From Candidatus Pantoea deserta (GTDB taxonomy: Bacteria; Pseudomonadota; Gammaproteobacteria; Enterobacterales; Enterobacteriaceae), in contig NZ_RMVG01000010.1 of the NCBI RefSeq assembly GCF_003813865.1, positions 1 to 64,000 of the forward strand: a stretch of 64,000 nucleotides of DNA, in the 5' to 3' direction. Positions 38,023-44,194 of this stretch are shown here, piece by piece. The notes under the pieces were generated by a model, which saw only the letters and a program-made list of their open reading frames with translations, ran no database searches and was not told where the DNA came from. Position 1 is the stretch's first letter; the number at the start of each line of letters is the position of its first letter. The position numbers and the translations under genes were made by a program.

Positions 38023-38369
38023 TGAGCGAGAAGTATACAGGTATGAACCGCGACAGCGGGACGGCGCTGACGGACCTTGAGCATATCCGCCAGTCGGTGC
38101 GCGATATTTTGACCACGCCGCTCGGCTCCCGCGTGATGCGCCGCCGTTACGGCTCGCTGCTGTCGGCGCTGATCGATCAGCCGCAGAACCCGGCGCTGCG
38201 CCTGCAAATTATGTCCGCCTGCTACATGGCGCTTTTGCAGTGGGAACCGCGCATCCAGCTGAGCGCTATCCGCTATGAAGCATCGTATGACGGCGGTATG
38301 ACGGTAGAGCTTACCGGCAGCCGCAGCGATACGACGCAAGAATTTTCCCTGACCATTCCCGTGAGCTGA
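38019..38369 (+). CDS. W: Baseplate wedge protein W (GPW/gp25)
   Basis: 116 aa of the GPW/gp25 family. Signature features are TDLEHIRQSVRDILTTPLGSR and MRRRYGSLLSALIDQP, with a lysozyme-like-fold derived core. It starts sheath assembly at the baseplate in contractile tails and R-type pyocins. It is translationally coupled to V and followed closely by J. Confidence 0.92.
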   Translation: MMSEKYTGMNRDSGTALTDLEHIRQSVRDILTTPLGSRVMRRRYGSLLSALIDQPQNPALRLQIMSACYMALLQWEPRIQLSAIRYEASYDGGMTVELTGSRSDTTQEFSLTIPVS

Positions 38370-38373
38370 ACCT

Positions 38374-39282
38374 ATGGCAACCATTGACCTGAGCCAGCTG
38401 CCTGCGCCCGACGTGGTGGAGGCGCTGGATTATGAAACCTTGCTGGCCGAGCGCAAGGCGACGCTGATCTCTCTTTATCCGGCCGAGCAGCAGGCGGCCA
38501 TTACCCGCACGCTGGCGCTGGAGTCGGAGCCGCTGGTGAAGCTGCTTCAGGAGAACGCCTATCGCGAACTGATTCTCCGGCAGCGCATCAACGAGGCGGC
38601 AAAAGCCACTATGGTGGCCTGGGCGACCGGTAGCGATCTCGACCAGCTGGGCGCCAACAATGGCGTAACCCGACTGACGCTGAGCGCGGCGGATAACAGC
38701 ACCTTGCCGCCGACAGCGGCGCTGATGGAGAGCGACGATAACTTCCGCATGCGCATCGCTGCCGCCTTTGAAGGGCTGAGCGTGGCGGGGCCGAGCGGCG
38801 CCTATGAGTATCACGCCAAAAGCGCCGACGGGCGCGTGGCTGACGTCTCCGCAACCAGTCCGGCGCCGGCAGAGGTGGTGATTACCGTCCTGAGCCGCGA
38901 CGGCGACGGCAGCGCGCCGGCCGATCTGCTGACGATCGTGGCTGACGCGCTCAACGATGAAGATGTGCGTCCGGTCGCCGATCGCGTCCGGGTACAGACC
39001 GCGACGATCGTCCCTTATCGCGTCGACGCGACGCTCTTTCTCTATCCCGGCCCGGAAGCGGAGCCGATCCGCGCCGCGGCCGAAGCGAAGCTGCTCGCCT
39101 TTATCAACGCCCAGTCCCGCCTGGGACGCGATATTCGCCAGTCGGCGCTGTACGCCGCGCTGCATGTGGAAGGCGTGCAGCGCGTTGAACTGGCGCAGCC
39201 GACGGAAGACGTGGTGCTGGATAAAACCCAGGCCGCGTACTGTAGCGGCTACAGCATAACGGTGGGAGGTTCCGATGAGTGA
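38374..39282 (+). CDS. J: Baseplate assembly protein J
   Basis: 302 aa, Baseplate_J family. It begins IDLSQLPAPDVVEALDYETLLAERK, the usual P2 gpJ start, with MVAWATGSDLDQLGANNGVTR and DVSATSPAPAEVVITVLSRDGDG in the centre. It makes the baseplate wedge with W and I and connects to the fibre. The stop overlaps the I start by 8 bases. Full family length. Confidence 0.94.
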   Translation: MATIDLSQLPAPDVVEALDYETLLAERKATLISLYPAEQQAAITRTLALESEPLVKLLQENAYRELILRQRINEAAKATMVAWATGSDLDQLGANNGVTRLTLSAADNSTLPPTAALMESDDNFRMRIAAAFEGLSVAGPSGAYEYHAKSADGRVADVSATSPAPAEVVITVLSRDGDGSAPADLLTIVADALNDEDVRPVADRVRVQTATIVPYRVDATLFLYPGPEAEPIRAAAEAKLLAFINAQSRLGRDIRQSALYAALHVEGVQRVELAQPTEDVVLDKTQAAYCSGYSITVGGSDE

Positions 39283-39883
39283 TCGGCTGCTGCCGACCGG
39301 CTCTTCGCCATTGGAGGTCGCCGCCGCCCAGGCATGCGCCGACATCGAGACGATGCCGGTCCCGCTGCGCCAGCTGTGGAACGCCCAGACCTGCCCGGTC
39401 GCGCTGCTGCCTTATCTCGCCTGGGCCTGGTCGGTCGACCGCTGGGATTCCGGCTGGAGTGAGGCGACCAAACGCAACGTTGTGGCGTCCTCAGAGTATG
39501 TGCACCGGCATAAAGGCACCCTGGGTTCGCTGCGGCGCATCGTAGAGCCGCTCGGCTATCTGATCCGCATTACCGAGTGGTGGCAAACCGGCGAAACGCC
39601 CGGCACGTTCCGCCTCGACGTCGGGGTGCTGGATACCGGCATTACCGAGGCGATGTACAACGAGCTGGAGCGGCTGATTGCCGATGCAAAGCCGTGCAGC
39701 CGCCATTTGACGGGACTCTCTGTCAACCTGGACTCCAGCGGCACGCTGCCGGTAGCGGCGGCCAGCTACAGCGGCGACGAGCTAACGGTTTATCCCTATA
39801 CCCCTGAAATCATCACCGTGAACGGGCCGGGCTATACCGGCACAGCGGTACATTTAATTGACCTGACGGAAGTGCGCACATGA
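39275..39883 (+). CDS. I: Tail protein I
   Basis: 202 aa, P2 gpI family. RLLPTGSSPLEVAAAQACADI at the start, LPYLAWAWSVDRWDSGWSE and HRHKGTLGSLRRIVEPLGY are the conserved blocks. It belongs to the baseplate/fibre attachment region and precedes the tail fibre gene in P2 and in R-type pyocins. The stop overlaps the fibre start (ATGA). Complete. Confidence 0.93.
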   Translation: MSDRLLPTGSSPLEVAAAQACADIETMPVPLRQLWNAQTCPVALLPYLAWAWSVDRWDSGWSEATKRNVVASSEYVHRHKGTLGSLRRIVEPLGYLIRITEWWQTGETPGTFRLDVGVLDTGITEAMYNELERLIADAKPCSRHLTGLSVNLDSSGTLPVAAASYSGDELTVYPYTPEIITVNGPGYTGTAVHLIDLTEVRT

Positions 39884-41193
39884 CAACCAAATACTATGCC
39901 CTGCTGACCAATCAGGGCGCGGCAAAGCTGGCCAACGCCACGGCGCTCGGCACTAAGCTGCAAATCACGGAAATGGCGGTAGGCGACGGCGGCGGCGCGC
40001 TGCCGACGCCGGATGCCTCGCAGACAAAGCTTATCGGCGAGAAACGCCGCGCGGCGCTTAATTCCTTAAGCATCGACGCAGCCAACAGCAGCCAGATTAT
40101 CGCCGAGCAGATTATTCCTGAGAATGAAGGCGGCTTCTGGATCCGCGAGATCGGCCTGTTTGACGCCGACGGCGTGATGATTGCCGTCGCCAACTGCGCG
40201 GAGACCTACAAGCCGCAGTTGCAGGAGGGCAGCGGCCGCACGCAGACGGTGCGCATGATTATTATCGTCAACAGCGCGGCGGCCGTGACGCTGAAAATCG
40301 ACCCGTCGGTGGTGCTGGCGACGCGTCAGTATGTGGACGATGGGGTGATTGAGGCAAAGCAGTATGCGGATAAAGCGCTGGCTGACCACGTCGCGGCGGC
40401 GAATCCTCATCAGCAGTATCTGCAAATCGCCAATGCGCTGGCGGAGATTAAGAGTGCGGGGAAGGCGGCGGAGGTTCTACAAAACCTTGGTTTTGAAGAT
40501 GCTGCCACAAGTCTTGTCAATACCATCAAAGGAATCTCACGATTTACAGCCAGCGGCTCATTCACTGTACCGGCTGGCATTACTACTGTGTGGTTATCAG
40601 GTTGTGGCGGCGGTGGCGGCGGCGGTGGCGGTGGCGGCGGCTATTCAGGATCGGCATCCAGTGGCGGCGGTGGCGGTTCTGGAGGAAATGCCGGGCAATC
40701 AGTATTTCGATATCCAGTAACGGTAACTCCCGGTGCAACTTACGCCATTACGATTGGCGCAGGAGGCACAGCCGGTACTTACGGCGCGGTAAATACTGAT
40801 GGTATAGCAGGAGGATCTGGTGGTTCGACTACTTTTGGTTCTCTTCTGACTTTAACTGGCGGCTCTTACGGAAACAGTGGGAAAAGTTCCAGCAACTCTT
40901 TTGCCGGTGGCATTTCACCTTCTGGCGGTGGGGCTATAGGAAGTGACGGCGGTGATGGCAGCTCATCTGTGTCGACAGGCGGCAATGGCGGGGCAGGCGG
41001 AAGCGGGCCTTTCGGCGGCGGAGGCGGCGGCGGTCGAGCTGGTAAGAATGCAGGATCGTTGGCTGGTGCAGGCCACCCCGGATATGGTTACGGTACGGGC
41101 GGCGGTGGCGGTGGCGGCGGATACGGAAACGTAGCGGCTGTGGGTGGTAATGCTGGTGCTGGTTCAGCTGGCTTTATGCTTGTGGAGTGGTAA
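39880..41193 (+). CDS. H: Tail fibre H with glycine-rich receptor-binding tip
   Basis: 437 aa, shorter than P2 gpH (669). Residues 1-165 are the conserved phage tail-collar/DUF3751 attachment domain (YYALLTNQGAAKLANATALGT, GGFWIREIGLFDADG). A short shaft follows (residues 150-215, with HVAAANPHQQYLQI). From about residue 222 (FTASGSFTVPAG) it switches to a glycine-rich domain with long Gly/Ser tracts, similar in style to the polyglycine adhesin tips of S16-type fibres. From about base 40500 the DNA becomes less GC-rich, so the tip looks recently swapped. It determines target-cell range. Confidence 0.9.
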   Translation: MTTKYYALLTNQGAAKLANATALGTKLQITEMAVGDGGGALPTPDASQTKLIGEKRRAALNSLSIDAANSSQIIAEQIIPENEGGFWIREIGLFDADGVMIAVANCAETYKPQLQEGSGRTQTVRMIIIVNSAAAVTLKIDPSVVLATRQYVDDGVIEAKQYADKALADHVAAANPHQQYLQIANALAEIKSAGKAAEVLQNLGFEDAATSLVNTIKGISRFTASGSFTVPAGITTVWLSGCGGGGGGGGGGGGYSGSASSGGGGGSGGNAGQSVFRYPVTVTPGATYAITIGAGGTAGTYGAVNTDGIAGGSGGSTTFGSLLTLTGGSYGNSGKSSSNSFAGGISPSGGGAIGSDGGDGSSSVSTGGNGGAGGSGPFGGGGGGGRAGKNAGSLAGAGHPGYGYGTGGGGGGGGYGNVAAVGGNAGAGSAGFMLVEW

Positions 41194-41197
41194 TTAA

Positions 41198-41458
41198 ATG
41201 TCCAAATCAACTTTTGCTCTTATTCCAGCTGGAAAAACGGTGGTTGAAAACCTTATTGTAGCGTCCAGGGATTATACCCGGGATGGCTATGACCTGGTCG
41301 AAATTAAATCGGGTGTTTATTGTTCCCCCGGTATGTTTTACGACTCATCGACGGGATTATTTTTTCAGGATGATGGCTTCTCAACTATCTATCCGACTGA
41401 CAGTAGCTTGTTATTGGATCAAGGCATTGCCTCGGCTGACGCAGAGTTAACCAGCTAA
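41198..41458 (+). CDS. Small protein downstream of the tail fibre (candidate fibre chaperone)
   Basis: 86 aa, starting 5 bases after the fibre stop, so co-translated with it. It begins KSTFALIPAGKTVVENLIVA and is rich in Tyr, Asp and Ser. I do not recognise a family; it is not like P2 gpG or the usual Tfa chaperones. Its base composition matches the 3' part of the fibre gene, suggesting it arrived with that tip. A fibre-folding or tip-capping role is inferred from position only. It is followed by a strong terminator. Confidence 0.65.
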   Translation: MSKSTFALIPAGKTVVENLIVASRDYTRDGYDLVEIKSGVYCSPGMFYDSSTGLFFQDDGFSTIYPTDSSLLLDQGIASADAELTS

Positions 41459-41476
41459 GTCGAATTTCAGTTACGG

Positions 41477-41510
41477 AATAAATAAAGCCGCTTCTGCGGC
41501 TTTATTTATT
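41477..41510 (+). terminator. Strong terminator after the fibre operon
   Basis: A perfect 15-bp stem (AATAAATAAAGCCGC and its complement) with a TTCT loop. The AT-rich outer part acts as A-run and T-run in both directions, so it would also stop transcripts from the opposite strand. Confidence 0.92.
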
Positions 41511-41523
41511 AATGCGTTGTGAG

Positions 41524-41640
41524 AAATTAACTAAATTCATACGCAACCACAAAGCCGTCCCTGTTTAAGCTGTTGCTTGAGCCATTTGATGCTTCCGCCG
41601 ACACCACGTTTAATGTCTGTGCGGATTGTGACCAAATTTT
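41524..41640 (-). pseudogene. Possible antisense remnant of a tail-fibre C-terminus
   Basis: On the minus strand an open frame reads through WSQSAQTLNVVSAEASNGSS and ends RDGFVVAYEFS then stop. The Ser/Asn-rich composition and the ending resemble tail-fibre C-termini. It lacks a start and any upstream fibre body. It would be the expected relic of an alternative fibre end in an invertible cassette. The likeness is by eye only, and the frame overlaps the invertase remnant at its 5' side. Confidence 0.35.
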
Positions 41641-41978
41641 TAGAAGGCTATATGATCGGAAAAGTGGCAAGCCGGTCTGGCCTCAGTCAGGCCCTTGAAT
41701 GCACTAATAAAGGCGATACGCTGGTTGTTTGAAAACTAAATCGGCCAGGCCACAGCATAAAGTATCTCAGTGCGCTGATTTCCGAACTGCACGATCGTGG
41801 CGCGCATTTCAGTTCACTAACGGACAATGGCGATACCAGCAGCACAAAGAGGCGCTTATTTGCTCTCCTGACGGTTATGGCAGTCGCTGAAAAAGCCTCA
41901 AATCCTTCCCTGCGCAAAGCCGCTGTCCGCTCAGCCCCCAGCAAACGCCAACCGCATGATTTCTCTCAGCTGACCTGA
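41605..41978 (+). pseudogene. Decayed Gin/Pin/Hin-type DNA invertase
   Basis: Translation gives fragments VCADCDQIF and DRKSG, a frameshift, then SGLSQALECTNKGDTLVV, an in-frame stop, and KLNRPGHSIKYLSALISELH, RGAHFSSLTDNGDTSS. These align with the serine invertase pattern RPGLKRAL..KGDTLVVWKLDR..GRS.KHL..L..EL.ERG..F.SLTD.IDTSS. The conserved tryptophan codon has become TGA, the N-terminus with the catalytic serine is missing or unrecognisable, and the C-terminal DNA-binding part has lost similarity. Such invertases flip tail-fibre ends in Mu, P1 and carotovoricin Er. Confidence 0.85.
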
Positions 41979-42013
41979 CAATCTGAGCGCACCCTCAACA
42001 CGGAGTGCATCAG

Positions 42014-43183
42014 ATGTCTGATTATCATCACGGTGTACGCGTTGTCGAAATCAATGACGGCACGCGCACCATTTCTACTGTATCCACCGCCGTCGTCGGC
42101 CTGGTCTGCACCGCAGACGACGCAGACGCAACGGCTTTCCCACTCAACACCCCGGTGTTGCTGACTAACGTGCAGGCCGCTATCGCTAAAGCCGGCAGCA
42201 AAGGCACGCTGGCGGCGTCGCTCCAGGCTATTGCCGACCAGTCGAAGCCTGTGACCGTCGTGGTTCGCGTTGCCGAAGGCGAGACGCCTGAAGAAACCAT
42301 CTCCAACCTCATCGGCACCACCGATGAAAACGGCCAGTACACCGGCATGAAGGCGCTGCTGACCGCGCAGACGCAGCTTGACGTTAAGCCGCGTATCCTC
42401 GGCGTGCCGGGACTGGACTCGCAGGAAGTGGCCACCGCGCTGGCGAGCATCGCTCAGCAGCTGCGCGCCTTCGCTTACGTCTCGGCCTGGGACTGTAAAA
42501 CCATTAGCGATGCCATGAAATATCGCAAAAATTTCAGCCAGCGCGAGCTAATGGTGATCTGGCCTGACTTTATCGCCTGGAACACCGCGACCAACGCTGC
42601 CGAAACTGCTTACGCCACGGCGCGCGCGCTCGGCCTGCGCGCCAAAATCGACAACGACACCGGCTGGCATAAAACCCTGTCGAACGTTGGCGTCAACGGC
42701 GTCACCGGGATCTCTTCATCCGTCTTCTGGGATCTGCAACAGAGCGGCACCGACGCGGATCTGCTGAACGAAGCCTGTGTCACCACGCTGATCCGTAAAG
42801 ACGGCTTCCGCTTCTGGGGTAACCGCACCTGTAGCGACGATCCGCTGTTTGTGTTTGAAAACTATACCCGTACCGCGCAGGTGCTGGCCGACACCATGGC
42901 CGAAGCGCACATGTGGGCGAACGACAAGCCGCTGACGCCGGTGCTGGTACGCGAAATCGTGGCGGGCATTAACGCCAAATTCCGCGAACTGGTGAATGCC
43001 GGTTATCTGCTGGGCGCATCCTGCTGGTATGACGAAAGCGCTAATGATGTCGCCAGTCTGAAGGCGGGCAAGCTCGCCATCGACTACGACTACACGCCTG
43101 TGCCGCCGCTGGAAGATCTGACCCTGCGCCAGCGCATCACCGATACCTATCTGGCGAACTTCGCCGCATCCGTTAACAGCTGA
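42014..43183 (+). CDS. FI: Contractile tail sheath protein FI
   Basis: 389 aa from ATG 42014; the longer GTG start upstream is not needed. The tail-sheath pattern is complete: DYHHGVRVVEINDGTRTIS at the start, AYVSAWDCKTISDAM, and GFRFWGNRTCSDDPLFVFENY in the C-terminal domain. It polymerises round the tube and contracts to drive it into the target. It matches P2 FI in length (396). It begins a second tail operon with FII, E and T. Confidence 0.94.
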   Translation: MSDYHHGVRVVEINDGTRTISTVSTAVVGLVCTADDADATAFPLNTPVLLTNVQAAIAKAGSKGTLAASLQAIADQSKPVTVVVRVAEGETPEETISNLIGTTDENGQYTGMKALLTAQTQLDVKPRILGVPGLDSQEVATALASIAQQLRAFAYVSAWDCKTISDAMKYRKNFSQRELMVIWPDFIAWNTATNAAETAYATARALGLRAKIDNDTGWHKTLSNVGVNGVTGISSSVFWDLQQSGTDADLLNEACVTTLIRKDGFRFWGNRTCSDDPLFVFENYTRTAQVLADTMAEAHMWANDKPLTPVLVREIVAGINAKFRELVNAGYLLGASCWYDESANDVASLKAGKLAIDYDYTPVPPLEDLTLRQRITDTYLANFAASVNS

Positions 43184-43195
43184 GGAGCCGGATAA

Positions 43196-43705
43196 ATGGC
43201 ACTACCCCGTAAACTGAAAGGGCTGAACCTTTTCAATGATTCAAACAGCTATCAGGGCGTCGTCTCTTCCGTCACCCTGCCGAAACTCTCCCGTAAGCTG
43301 GACGCCTATCGCGGCGGCGGCATGAACGGCGCCGCCTTTATCGACCACGGTCTGGATGACGATGCGCTCGATATGGAGTGGACCATCGCCGGCATGGACG
43401 ATCTGGTGCTGGCGCAGTGGGGCGGTTCTGCCGTACCGCTGCGTTTTACCGGCTCTTACCAGCGTGACGATACCGGCGAAGAGATCGCGGTGGAGATTGA
43501 GGTGCGAGGCCGTCATCAGGCATTCGACTTTGGCGAAGCCAAACAGGGCGAAGACACCGAAACCAAAATCACCACTAAAAACACCTACTTCAAACTCACC
43601 TGGAACGGTAAAGAGCTGATTGAAATCGATACCGTCAACATGGTGGAGAAGGTAAACGGCACCGATCGACTTGAACAGCGCCGCAAAAACCTCGGCCTGG
43701 CCTGA
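43196..43705 (+). CDS. FII: Tail tube protein FII
   Basis: 169 aa, the size of P2 FII (172). It begins ALPRKLKGLNLFNDSNSYQGV and ends with KYVDTV-like IEIDTVNMVEKVNG..DRLEQRRKNLGL, both characteristic. It forms the inner tube beneath the sheath. A 12-base gap after FI suggests co-transcription. Confidence 0.94.
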   Translation: MALPRKLKGLNLFNDSNSYQGVVSSVTLPKLSRKLDAYRGGGMNGAAFIDHGLDDDALDMEWTIAGMDDLVLAQWGGSAVPLRFTGSYQRDDTGEEIAVEIEVRGRHQAFDFGEAKQGEDTETKITTKNTYFKLTWNGKELIEIDTVNMVEKVNGTDRLEQRRKNLGLA

Positions 43706-43760
43706 CCCTGATGCCAGCGCGCGGCGCTGGCTTTTTACCCTCTGAAACGCGGAGAGAAAT

Positions 43761-44057
43761 ATGGAACAGAATGAAAATGTCGTTGAGCTTGAAACCCCGC
43801 TGAAGCGAGGTGACGCAGAGATCGCGCAGGTTGAGCTGATTAAGCCGAGCGCTGGCTCGCTGCGCGGCGTGCGCCTCGCCGATCTCGCCTCTTCCGACGT
43901 GGATGCGCTGCTGACGGTGCTGCCGCGTATCACGCTGCCTGCGCTGACCAAAGCGGAATGCAACAGCCTCGACCCGGTGGATCTGATTGCGCTGGGCGGC
44001 AAGGTGATTGGTTTTTTGCAATCGAAGTCGGCAGCGTCGAATGGCCTGGCGGACTAA
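43761..44057 (+). CDS. E: Tail assembly chaperone E
   Basis: 98 aa with GGAGAG upstream. It contains the P2 gpE pattern with ETPLKRGDAEIAQVELIKP and AGSLRGVRLADLASSDVDALL. It makes up the short product of the E/E' pair that wraps the tape measure during tail assembly. The 3' end contains a slippery TTTTTTG (44012-44018), where some ribosomes move to the E' frame. Confidence 0.9.
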   Translation: MEQNENVVELETPLKRGDAEIAQVELIKPSAGSLRGVRLADLASSDVDALLTVLPRITLPALTKAECNSLDPVDLIALGGKVIGFLQSKSAASNGLAD

Positions 44058-44194
44058 CAGTCAACGATTTGATGGCTGACATCGCCGCCATTTTTCACTG
44101 GCCCCCTTCTGAAATGAACGATCTGCCGCTGGCCGAGCTCCTCGACTGGCGGCATAAAGCCCTGATCCGCAGCGGAGCAAAGACGGATGAGTGA
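43761..44194 (+). CDS. E': E+E' tail assembly fusion via -1 programmed frameshift
   Basis: The E frame continues by a -1 shift at T TTT TTG (44012-44018) into a frame that ends at 44194. The added part reads AIEVGSVEWPGGLTVNDL, MADIAAIFHWPPSEMNDL, PLAELLDWRHKALIR, which is the typical E' domain. This is the P2 mechanism and is also conserved in most tailed phages as gpG/gpGT-like chaperones. The E' stop overlaps the T start by 8 bases. Confidence 0.88.

Larger units (their letters stand above)
41459..42013. other. Gap between fibre and sheath genes holding decayed genes
   Basis: About 550 bases with no intact gene. It holds the terminator, a possible antisense fibre-end remnant (41524-41640) and a decayed DNA invertase (about 41605-41978). 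P2 has fibre chaperone gene G here. The sheath gene promoter probably lies in the last 50-100 bases. Confidence 0.8.

Noticed and set aside
40590..41134. Alternative-frame reading frames in the fibre tip
   Set aside because: These arise from the glycine codon tracts in other frames; the fibre frame is the one continuous with the conserved N-terminal domain.
40600..41150. Tandem-repeat or CRISPR-like array in the glycine-rich DNA
   Set aside because: The GGC/GGT runs are codon repeats inside the fibre gene without regular spacers; no CRISPR array exists in the window.
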